Positions 1 to 6,712 of a stretch of DNA of 40,888 nt are shown piece by piece. Source of the DNA: an uncultured Erysipelotrichaceae bacterium (GTDB lineage Bacteria > Bacillota_I > Bacilli_A > Erysipelotrichales > Erysipelotrichaceae); NCBI GenBank assembly GCA_902793635.1, contig CADBEA010000020.1, forward strand, positions 1-40,888, given 5' to 3'. Position 1 is the first letter of the stretch. The number at the start of each line of letters is the position of its first letter. Both the position numbers and the translations under genes were made by a program. The notes beneath the pieces were generated by a model, which was not told where the DNA came from, searched no databases, and saw only the letters and a list, made by a program, of their open reading frames with translations.

Positions 1-86
1 CATGAATAAGTTCTTCCGCATATACTACGCAAGATCCATGGAGACTTATAGAACCTAAGTAATAATCACTACAATCAGCCCGAAAG

Positions 87-112
87 AAAATCGTTCTATA
101 TAGAACGAATTT
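87..112. promoter_or_regulatory. 18-bp perfect palindrome, possible operator
   Basis: Positions 91-108 form a perfect palindrome built on two GTTCTATA half-sites. Symmetry continues to 87-112 with one mismatch. It lies about 90 bp beyond the 3' end of the leftward WYL regulator gene. A TTGACA hexamer occurs at 147-152, but no rightward gene follows it. The site could be an operator for a gene left of the window. The rest of 1-200 shows no gene. Confidence 0.4.
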
Positions 113-200
113 TCATAATGTGTATTATTCTTTAATGCATTTTGTGTTGACAAACCTTAGCGAGTTTTTTGTAATCTACTATTACATCTACATCAGGGCA

Positions 201-1145
201 TTAATCAGCCTTGAAATAATCAACCAGCTTTTCCGGAAAGACCGGAGTAATAATGTCTGAATATTTCTGTGAGAATATGATTAGTCCCTGAAAAGATGCT
301 CTAACAGAAAGGATGAAATGCTGCGGATCATCTTTAATTGGTATGAACCTGGCATCCATACCGAATTCGTCGATCATGATATCAAATACATTTTGGGTGA
401 TCCTGCATTTGAATTTTGCCTGAATGTTTTCTCCGGCAAACATGAAGATCTTTGATGCTGCATACTCATAGGCGTCTTCAATGCTGAAAGTAGTATCAAT
501 ATCCTTTTTAAGGATCTTCAGATTCCGGAGCTTATCAATACGGAAATGCGTAGGTTCTTTATGATGATCGTCGGTCGTGATCAGATAGGAATGCATATTG
601 TCAAAAGCGATAAACCTCGGCTCGCGGAAATATGGCTCTTTTCGTGAAACGAGGTTTTTATTGATGTCGTAATGAACATAATCAAACCGGATCCATTGGT
701 TCCGATAGATTGCTTCTGAGATCTGATCCATATTGCTGAGCCATTCTTCATTTCCGGCGTTCTTAGGATTCATCAGATAGACCGATTCCCGGAATTCCTG
801 CCTCTCACAGCTGCTGAGGCAGGTGAGCAGCTTGTCCTCCAGATTCCGGATTTGTGTCGGTGTCATTGAATTGGTCGAATGCACCGCATGGCAAAGGTGA
901 AGTACTTCTGCTTTGCTGAACTGACGGCTGATCAGATAATAGCCTTTGCGGTTTTCGGTGTAGGGACTGATTTTAAACAGACCGGACAGAACCCGTATTG
1001 CTTTATAGAACTTCTTAATGCCGATCTTAATGCTGTACCGATCTTCGAGGATTTCAATGATCCTGACGGCAGACAGGGGGTTGTTTTCATCAGTTTCTGA
1101 CTGCAGGATTTCGTAGATTGCGAAAAGATATGCTTCTTTTTCCAT
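201..1145 (-). CDS. WYL-domain transcriptional regulator
   Basis: This 314-residue protein has the architecture of WYL regulators. An N-terminal winged-helix-like part (about residues 1-75, with KFYKAIRVLSG) is followed by a WYL-like sensor domain (about 140-225). The sensor contains IRFDYVHYD, an EPYFREPRFIAFD segment and THFRIDKLRNLKIL, which correspond to the usual ligand-binding beta-barrel elements. A C-terminal WCX-like tail follows. The start at 1145 is supported by AAAGGAG about 9 nt upstream. The gene lies 67 bp downstream of the small XRE gene on the same strand, so the two are probably one transcript. WYL proteins often repress mobile-element or phage-defence genes and sense nucleic acid or nucleotide ligands. 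That role is an inference from the family and from the neighbouring STAND ATPase gene. Confidence 0.82.
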   Translation of the reverse strand: MEKEAYLFAIYEILQSETDENNPLSAVRIIEILEDRYSIKIGIKKFYKAIRVLSGLFKISPYTENRKGYYLISRQFSKAEVLHLCHAVHSTNSMTPTQIRNLEDKLLTCLSSCERQEFRESVYLMNPKNAGNEEWLSNMDQISEAIYRNQWIRFDYVHYDINKNLVSRKEPYFREPRFIAFDNMHSYLITTDDHHKEPTHFRIDKLRNLKILKKDIDTTFSIEDAYEYAASKIFMFAGENIQAKFKCRITQNVFDIMIDEFGMDARFIPIKDDPQHFILSVRASFQGLIIFSQKYSDIITPVFPEKLVDYFKAD

Positions 1146-1212
1146 TTTCAGATGCTCCTTTCAAGATGAATATTATTTTTGTTCAGAGCATCCGCAATAA
1201 AAAATGGAGCAG

Positions 1213-1464
1213 TTATCTGATCTCCTGCTCCAGGTTGTCGAACTCGTCGGTGTCGAAGAAGTCTTTCAGCTTTATGTCGAGACCGTCACATATGATTTTT
1301 ATTGTTTTGATGCTAGATGTCTTCGATTCGCCGCTCATGATGTCTCTGATGGTTGATCGGTTGAGACCGCATTTTGTGGCAAGTCCGGATATAGTGATTT
1401 GATTCTGTTCGCATAGTTCTGCGATACGGTGGACGATTGCTTCCTGAATGTTCTTGGCTGCCAC
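1213..1464 (-). CDS. small XRE-family HTH regulator
   Basis: An 83-residue, single-domain Cro/CI-type repressor. The helix-turn-helix is visible as ITISGLATKCGLNRSTIRDI (residues about 23-42), followed by the usual SIKTIKIICDGLDIKLKDFF helices. An acidic C-terminal tail closes the protein. The start is GTG at 1464, chosen because AGGAGG lies 8 nt upstream on the minus strand. It is the first gene of a leftward pair with the WYL regulator. It is transcribed divergently from the XRE-STAND genes, which is a typical arrangement for a regulator of both units. No ligand domain is present. Confidence 0.8.
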   Translation of the reverse strand: MAAKNIQEAIVHRIAELCEQNQITISGLATKCGLNRSTIRDIMSGESKTSSIKTIKIICDGLDIKLKDFFDTDEFDNLEQEIR

Positions 1465-1708
1465 AAACGGTTCCTCCTCTTAAGAAAAATGATAGAGAAA
1501 TGGAAACCAGAAAGTGGGCGGTGCACCGCCCAAAATGGCAGATAGTTTGTTTGAAGTGTACATACTCGTGTACACCTCTATAACCGGTGATATGTAATAA
1601 TCAGGTCGTAAAAGATAATGGCTGAAAATATATAAAGATAAGATAATTGCTCTGCCAAAAATGGCCGAGCGATTTTTATATAGTTTTTTCAGGGGTATAT
1701 GGTCTACC
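1465..1708. promoter_or_regulatory. divergent control region with several palindromes
   Basis: This 244-bp region separates the leftward XRE-WYL pair from the rightward XRE-STAND pair. It contains a perfect 16-bp palindrome at 1516-1531 (GGGCGGTGCACCGCCC), which would form a hairpin in the leftward leader. Two TGTACA half-sites lie at 1557-1562 and 1569-1574. Two copies of a GCCNAAAATGG-like motif lie near 1528 and 1654. The second copy lies just upstream of TATATA at 1677-1682, a possible -10 element for the rightward gene. These are candidate operators for the flanking XRE proteins. Which protein binds which site cannot be told from sequence. Confidence 0.5.
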
Positions 1709-2038
1709 ATGACCAAAGCACATACATCTATCATGGAATACAATTGCGATTACATATATGATCTGTGCTCGATCGGCATGCGGATCCGGCTGCTTCGAGA
1801 TCTCAAACATGTTACCCAGAGAGAACTGGGTGATGCGATCGGTCTTTCCCGTGAGCGCATCAGTAAAGTCGAGCAGGGGCGTACAGGTCTTTCGCCTGAA
1901 GTCATGATGCGGCTTGCAGATTATTTTGACGTGCCGCTGGAATATCTTTATTTTGGGAAAACAGGAGATTCCTGTTTCAGAGATCTGCTTCTGGCAATCG
2001 CTGACCAGCTGTATCTTCTGGCTGGAATACTGAAATAA
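1709..2038 (+). CDS. XRE-family HTH regulator (copy 1)
   Basis: A 109-residue Cro/CI-type regulator. HTH residues are visible in IRLLRDLKHVTQRELGDAIG and LSRERISKVEQG, followed by SPEVMMRLADYF and VPLEYLYFG. A C-terminal helix (DLLLAIADQLYLLAGIL) may serve dimerisation. It is a clear paralogue of the gene at 5853. In both genes the alignment extends exactly eight residues upstream of an internal Met, so the ATG at 1709 matches the GTG at 5853. AGGGG lies 13 nt before 1709. The reading frame is open further upstream to 1661, but that codon would lie inside the likely promoter. The stop is 93 bp before the STAND gene, suggesting joint transcription or control of that gene. Confidence 0.75.
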   Translation: MTKAHTSIMEYNCDYIYDLCSIGMRIRLLRDLKHVTQRELGDAIGLSRERISKVEQGRTGLSPEVMMRLADYFDVPLEYLYFGKTGDSCFRDLLLAIADQLYLLAGILK

Positions 2039-2131
2039 TCTTTTCAGATTATTATTCCTGCATACTCCGACAAACGGTAAAATATATGTAATCAGTATCA
2101 GATGTTTATAATGCAGCTGCAGGAGGGCAGT

Positions 2132-5100
2132 ATGGCCAGAAAAGCACTGAAATATACCCTTGAGGATTCTTCTAAAGAGAAAAATAAAAATAAGAAAGCA
2201 TTTGTGGACCGGGTGGTTCCGATTCAATGCTTTGAAAGGGAACTGAATGAGCTGAGAGAAGATCATGATGCTTTTTCAGTACTTTATTACTGGGGTGTCG
2301 GCGGTATCGGCAAAACTCATCTGATGGAACATTTGCTGCGTGAAGCCGATCATTCCTCCGATTCGACCATGCTGATCGATACTATGCCGGCGCTTCTTGG
2401 CGAAGATCAGCTCAGAGTCAAATACTCACTGGATATCTCAACCAATGAAGTTGAAGTCCTTTATAGGCTCCGTACAAAGCTGAAGGAAGAGTATAAGAAA
2501 AGATGCGATAAGGATTTTGATTTCCTGTTATTTGATATTGCTGTTGCAGCGTATGAAGAAAAATCCGATGAAGAACACAGGATCGGGGAAAAGTCCTCAT
2601 CGCGTAGCAGTATTCTGGAAGACCTGAAGAGTATGGGCGAAGTGGCCGGTATTTCAATTCCTTTTTATGACGTCTATGAAAAGGTGAAAAAGGGCTACAG
2701 TGCGACGAAGAATATCATGAGCAGATATGCCGAAGGTAAAGTGCTGAATCAGTATGCGGAATATATCACATCACTGAACAACAGCAGTTCGGAACAACTG
2801 CTCAAAAGACTGCACAGAGGATTCAGCTATGACCTGGTGCGCATGATCGAAAGCCTGCAGAAGAGTTTTCCGGAATCTCTTCCCGTCGTGATCGCAATCG
2901 ATACTCTGGAACGTCTGGATTATAAGACGACAGAAAATATCAATAATCCCGAATATGATGATTCATGGCTGTTTGGCCGTCCGGATACTGACGGGCAGTA
3001 TGTAGGCGGACTGATCGAGTCTGTTCCTTCTGTGCTCTGGCTTTTGTGCGGAAGGGACCAGATCGATGACAGAAAACTGTCCTCAGAATATCAGATCAGA
3101 ATTGATAAACTGGCAGAATCAGATGTCAAAGAGCTTCTGGAAATCAGAGATGTCAATGTTTCTGATGAGATTGCAGCAACCATCTGTGAAGTGACTGAAG
3201 GTGTTCCGGTATATGTAGATATCTGTATCGATATGTGCATTGAAAAAGATGAAAACGTGACAAAAAAGGATTTTGAAGGCGGAATCACCCAGATCGTAAA
3301 CCGTTATCTGCAGCTGATGAGTGATCAGGACAAGCTGAATCTATATCTTATGTCGAGTCTCGGACAATGGACAGATGACGATTTCAAAGCGATATCGGAT
3401 CGACTCAGCGATTTCAGAAGCCTTGAGATCAGCTATAACAAATTGATGAGAAAATCGTTCATCTACACAGATGACGGAGTCAGAAGGATCTTCCATAACA
3501 TCGTAAGAGAAGCAATCTTTGCTGACCGCGATTATTCACCTGGCAGTAAAAAGGAAAATCTCAAGGCTATCACCGGATATTACAAAGAACAGCTGAACAG
3601 AAAAGAAATCAGTAACGAAAGAGTGTTGTTCCTGACGGATCGGATTATTTTTCTGTGCCAGGAAATCATATCCGGCAGAGATGAATTTGAATATATAAGG
3701 CCGCTGTTTGATTTATGCAGCAGGGCTTTGAAGACAGTGAATATTCATAAGGATCTGGAACTGAAACTGGCTGTTTACAACAATGCGGATCAATATGGTC
3801 TCAGTAACAGAGAAAAAAGCTCTGTCGAATTAGTTCTTTCGGCTTCTTATTCGCTGAACGGAAATGAACAGGAAGCGCTGAAACTGAAGGAACATGCTGT
3901 AAATAACCTGATATCTGAATATGGAGAAAAGGATCATGTTGCTATAAGGGGGTTGAATGATCTTGCAAATTCGCACTATACACTGGGGCATTATGAAGAA
4001 GCTTTGAAAATCCGTGAAAGATTATATGAAACATGCAAGGAAGTGTTTGGCGATGATGATGATCTGACTCATATTGTGCTGTTTAATCTTTCGAATTCAT
4101 TATCCAGGGCAGGGAAAAAAGAAGAAGCTCTCAGGATTCTGGAAGAATTGTATGACATTCGAAAAAAAAGGTTTGGAGAAGATCACCCGGATACATTAAT
4201 GACACTGAATAATATAGGAAGCCGATATTCTGACTCGGGTCAATATGAGGAAGCGAGAAAACTCTTTGAAGAAGTATATCAAAAGCGAAATGTGATTCTG
4301 GGAGAGAATCATCCTGATACCTTGAATGCTCTATATAATCTTTCCACTGCCTGCAGCAAACTTGGGATGAAAAGTGAAGCACTGCAGTATGCGGAAAAGG
4401 TGTACGAAAAACAGAAAGAGATGCTTGGGGAGACACATCCCGAAACTCTGAAGACCCTGAATGATTTGTCAGATATCTATGCTGCTCTTGGTCGGAATCA
4501 GGAGGCACTGGAAGCTGGAATAACAGTATATGAGCAGCGAAGAATACTGTTTGGAGAGAGTCATGAATTTACAATTTCTGTATTACGAACACTTCCTTCT
4601 AAATATACGAAGGTTGGCCGTAATCAGGAAGCGCTGAATACCAGCAAAGCAGTATATGAAAACTATACGAAAACATTAGGGGAATCTCATCCCACTACAC
4701 TTGCCTGGCTTAACTCTATAGGACCTTTATATTACTTGATGAATCAGATCGTGGAGGCGAAGGATTGTTATCAACGGACTCTGGCCGCTTGTAAACAGAA
4801 GGATGTATTGACAGACAAAGAGGAAGCAGTCATGTCGGAAGCACTTTTCTGGCTGGCGGAGATCAATGCTGCAGATCAGAAAGTGAGTGAGGCGGAAGAA
4901 CTGTATAATAACACCTTCCAATATCTGCAGAAAACTTATGAGTCCGACAATGAAGGATTCCTCAGATCATACCTGGGAAAATGCTTTAAGTATCTGTATT
5001 TCCTGAATAAGCAGAATAAAAAGGAAAAATCACTTGAGATATATCAGAATGCAATCAGAGCTTTCAGGGACCTGAGACTTATGAAAGACAGAAAGCCTGA

Positions 5101-5482
5101 CAATCAGGAACTTGATACATACTATAGAGCCGGAATGACAGCGATCAGACTTGGAAAGAAGGATGAAGGATTTATTTGGCTTCTTGAATTGGTCCGTCTT
5201 ATGGAAGATTATTCAGTGGTCGGTTATGAAAAAAGAAAAGCGAATGTCTTTCATCTGTATGCTCTGTTTTTTGAAGTCAATGGACAGTTTCAGGACGCAA
5301 TTTTATATCATAACAAAGCATTGGATCTCTATATGGAACTCTCGAAGGAAGATCCGAAATGTCTTGAAAAAGTGGATCAATGTGCAGAGAGACTCTGCCG
5401 GCTTTATGAAACAAACGGAAATCCTGAAGAAGCAGAACGCATTCGCGGATTGAAGGATACGGCGCATGCCCAAAATGGGTGA
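2132..5482 (+). CDS. STAND-type P-loop NTPase with TPR repeats
   Basis: The predicted product has 1116 residues. A Walker A motif (GVGGIGKT, residues about 55-62) is followed by a Walker B-like VVIAIDTLERLD (about residue 255) and a sensor-like strand ending in LLCGRD. A winged-helix-like segment comes next (about 380-480). From about residue 600 to 890 there are tandem 42-residue TPRs of kinesin-light-chain type, each with a G-E-x-H-P-x-T-L signature at a 126-nt spacing. Further TPR-like helices run to about 1110. This is the STAND layout: ATPase switch plus repeat sensor. No N-terminal effector domain or transmembrane segment is visible. The start at 2132 has AGGAGGG 4 nt upstream; an in-frame ATG at 2102 lacks this. 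STAND-TPR proteins include phage-sensing immune ATPases and transcription activators. The defence role is inferred. Confidence 0.82.
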   Translation: MARKALKYTLEDSSKEKNKNKKAFVDRVVPIQCFERELNELREDHDAFSVLYYWGVGGIGKTHLMEHLLREADHSSDSTMLIDTMPALLGEDQLRVKYSLDISTNEVEVLYRLRTKLKEEYKKRCDKDFDFLLFDIAVAAYEEKSDEEHRIGEKSSSRSSILEDLKSMGEVAGISIPFYDVYEKVKKGYSATKNIMSRYAEGKVLNQYAEYITSLNNSSSEQLLKRLHRGFSYDLVRMIESLQKSFPESLPVVIAIDTLERLDYKTTENINNPEYDDSWLFGRPDTDGQYVGGLIESVPSVLWLLCGRDQIDDRKLSSEYQIRIDKLAESDVKELLEIRDVNVSDEIAATICEVTEGVPVYVDICIDMCIEKDENVTKKDFEGGITQIVNRYLQLMSDQDKLNLYLMSSLGQWTDDDFKAISDRLSDFRSLEISYNKLMRKSFIYTDDGVRRIFHNIVREAIFADRDYSPGSKKENLKAITGYYKEQLNRKEISNERVLFLTDRIIFLCQEIISGRDEFEYIRPLFDLCSRALKTVNIHKDLELKLAVYNNADQYGLSNREKSSVELVLSASYSLNGNEQEALKLKEHAVNNLISEYGEKDHVAIRGLNDLANSHYTLGHYEEALKIRERLYETCKEVFGDDDDLTHIVLFNLSNSLSRAGKKEEALRILEELYDIRKKRFGEDHPDTLMTLNNIGSRYSDSGQYEEARKLFEEVYQKRNVILGENHPDTLNALYNLSTACSKLGMKSEALQYAEKVYEKQKEMLGETHPETLKTLNDLSDIYAALGRNQEALEAGITVYEQRRILFGESHEFTISVLRTLPSKYTKVGRNQEALNTSKAVYENYTKTLGESHPTTLAWLNSIGPLYYLMNQIVEAKDCYQRTLAACKQKDVLTDKEEAVMSEALFWLAEINAADQKVSEAEELYNNTFQYLQKTYESDNEGFLRSYLGKCFKYLYFLNKQNKKEKSLEIYQNAIRAFRDLRLMKDRKPDNQELDTYYRAGMTAIRLGKKDEGFIWLLELVRLMEDYSVVGYEKRKANVFHLYALFFEVNGQFQDAILYHNKALDLYMELSKEDPKCLEKVDQCAERLCRLYETNGNPEEAERIRGLKDTAHAQNG

Positions 5483-5610
5483 GCCAGGGATGCTAAGACT
5501 GGATCAGGATCGGCATTCCTTTCAGGCAGCTGCGATTCGCTTTTGAGGGGTAATACAGTTTGTTTCAGATCCATAATAATCCAGGCTGAATTTATATTGG
5601 ATTTTGCAAA

Positions 5611-5645
5611 AACAGTTCCGCTGAATTTGTCGGAGCTGTTTTTTT
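5611..5645 (+). terminator. rho-independent terminator after STAND gene
   Basis: AACAGTTCCG (5611-5620) pairs with CGGAGCTGTT (5631-5640), with one G-U pair and a 10-nt loop. An uninterrupted T tract of seven follows. It ends the XRE-STAND transcript. Confidence 0.85.
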
Positions 5646-5714
5646 GGTGGGCAGGAAGGCTTCCGGCGGTTTTGGGAGTGATTTGACCGAGGGTCAGGGG
5701 TGGCGGAAAATTTT

Positions 5715-5757
5715 GGGCTGGGCATCATCGGTTGTCGGTGGTGCCCAGCCCGTTTTT
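5715..5757 (+). terminator. long-stem terminator or attenuator before XRE copy 2
   Basis: The arm at 5715-5729 pairs with 5737-5751: a 10-bp perfect GC-rich part plus five further pairs including G-U pairs, with a 7-nt loop. GTTTTTG follows. The stem lies about 100 nt before the second XRE start, so it could be a second terminator for the STAND transcript or an attenuator for the XRE gene. Confidence 0.75.
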
Positions 5758-5852
5758 GCTTTTGGTCGGAACGCTGTTCCGGTGCCTGCGGCGCATTTTG
5801 TGCACAATATGCACAGATGGTGCATTCTTGGGGTCTTACGGGTGGGGTGGTT

Positions 5853-6188
5853 GTGAGATACGCTTTGAATGACACCATGAATGATGACAGAGACTACATT
5901 TACGATATCCGCTCGATCGGGATCCGGATCAGGCTTCTGCGGGAGCTGAAGCATGTGACGCAGAAGGAACTGGGTGAAACGATCGGGCTTTCACGGGAGC
6001 GTTTCAGCAAGGCGGAGAATGGCAACAAGGGACTATCGCCTGAGATCATGATGCGCCTGGCAGATTACTTTGAGGTTCCGCTGGAGTTTCTGTATTTCGG
6101 CAGGGTGAAGGATGTGCGGTTAAAGGATCAGCTGCTTGAAGTGGCAGAGGTGCTCTGTCTGCTGGCCGGCGAAAAGAAAGAGCAGTGA
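5853..6188 (+). CDS. XRE-family HTH regulator (copy 2)
   Basis: A 111-residue Cro/CI-type regulator paralogous to the gene at 1709. The shared core includes DYIYDIRSIGIRIRLLRELK, an HVTQKELGETIGLSRERFSK helix-turn-helix, and SPEIMMRLADYFEVPLEFL. The GTG at 5853 is chosen because the alignment with the first copy then begins at the same position, and GGGG lies 5 nt upstream. ATG at 5877 is the alternative. Its codons are richer in G/C than those of copy 1. The downstream SHOCT-like gene begins 18 nt after its stop, so it probably heads the recombination cassette transcript and may repress it. Confidence 0.76.
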   Translation: MRYALNDTMNDDRDYIYDIRSIGIRIRLLRELKHVTQKELGETIGLSRERFSKAENGNKGLSPEIMMRLADYFEVPLEFLYFGRVKDVRLKDQLLEVAEVLCLLAGEKKEQ

Positions 6189-6205
6189 GCCTGGAAAGGA
6201 GAGAT

Positions 6206-6379
6206 ATGAAAATGGAGGTTGGTCCTGATGAAAAAAGCACGCGGAAACATGAAAAAGTGGTGCACGCTTTGGGGCAGCTGAGCATGCTCAACCAACTGAA
6301 AAAAGCTGGGCTGCTGAGGGAGGAAGAATATGAAAAAGTGCGAAAAATGATTATGCAGGAGATCAGAAATGTGAGATAA
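6206..6379 (+). CDS. SHOCT-like small protein
   Basis: A 57-residue protein whose second half (LSMLNQLKKAGLLREEEYEK, then VRKMIMQEI) matches the SHOCT-type short C-terminal helical motif: a helix, a G-L-L-[TR]-E-E-E-[FY] turn and a second helix. The first half is charged and has no recognisable fold. ATG 6206 is chosen because AAGGAG lies 4 nt upstream; the frame is open to a GTG at 6185 that overlaps the previous stop. SHOCT proteins are often found next to serine recombinases and phage-like genes in Bacillota. Its exact role is unknown. Confidence 0.62.
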   Translation: MKMEVGPDEKSTRKHEKVVHALGQLSMLNQLKKAGLLREEEYEKVRKMIMQEIRNVR

Positions 6380-6385
6380 TACTAT

Positions 6386-6453
6386 TGTATTCAAAAACAA
6401 CGTACGTATTCAGAATATGCGTAAAACCAAGGGTTATTTAGTTTTTGAATACA
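6386..6453. repeat. nested inverted repeat, possible recombination site
   Basis: TGTATTCAAAAAC at 6386-6398 is repeated as its perfect reverse complement at 6441-6453. Between the arms is a second imperfect dyad centred near 6412 (ACGTATTC / GAATATGCGT). The structure sits in the 123-bp gap between the SHOCT-like and HTH genes, just upstream of the recombinase cassette. It lacks a terminal T-run, so it is a poor terminator. It could be a regulatory site or a binding site for the recombination proteins. Confidence 0.6.
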
Positions 6454-6502
6454 TCTGTTCTGCCACGCATAATGAAGGAAATGCAGGAAAGGAAAATGCA
6501 GA

Positions 6503-6712
6503 ATGGATAATCTGTTGATGCGTGTTGAGGATGCCGCAGGAATCCTGCAGAGGGAACGGCATTACGTCTATAAGATGCTGAAGCTGGGAAAGCTGAAAGG
6601 TGTCAGGCTGCTGGGCAGATGGATGATCTACAGCGACAGCGTATATGAATTCCTCAGACAAAGGGAAGAGGATGAAAGAAACGAAGCTGCACGAAAATGT
6701 CGGAAGATCTGA
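6503..6712 (+). CDS. excisionase-like HTH protein
   Basis: A 69-residue protein of the HTH_17/excisionase type. It begins MDNLLMRVEDAAGILQRERH, then YVYKMLKLGKLKGVRLLGRW and MIYSDSVYEFL. This is the MerR-like winged helix used by Xis proteins and small DNA-bending cofactors. A charged tail follows. AGGAAAGG lies upstream of the ATG at 6503. Its last 16 nt overlap the start of the next gene, implying translational coupling. It is a natural candidate for the recombination directionality factor of the recombinase encoded downstream, though some HTH_17 proteins are simple regulators. Confidence 0.72.
   Translation: MDNLLMRVEDAAGILQRERHYVYKMLKLGKLKGVRLLGRWMIYSDSVYEFLRQREEDERNEAARKCRKI

Larger units (their letters stand above)
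5483..5852. other. 370-bp intergenic region with two terminators
   Basis: No credible gene is seen between the STAND gene and the second XRE gene. The region holds two strong hairpins with T-runs, listed separately. It also carries GCCCAAAATGGG at about 5468-5479, across the STAND stop codon, and an inverted GCCCAAAAT at 5710-5718. These resemble the motifs upstream of the first XRE gene. The reading frame of the downstream XRE is open through part of this region, but the stretch is inside the second terminator and is unlikely to be translated. Confidence 0.6.

Noticed and set aside
147-152. TTGACA as a rightward promoter
   Set aside because: No good -10 at the right distance, and no rightward gene follows.
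1661-1708. Upstream extension of XRE copy 1
   Set aside because: The codons overlap the likely promoter, and the paralogue does not share them.
5700-5852. Upstream extension of XRE copy 2
   Set aside because: It lies in a long terminator stem and is Cys/Trp-rich, unlike the rest of the protein.
6386-6453. Terminator of the SHOCT-like gene
   Set aside because: The arms are A/T-rich with a 42-nt centre and no T-run follows.
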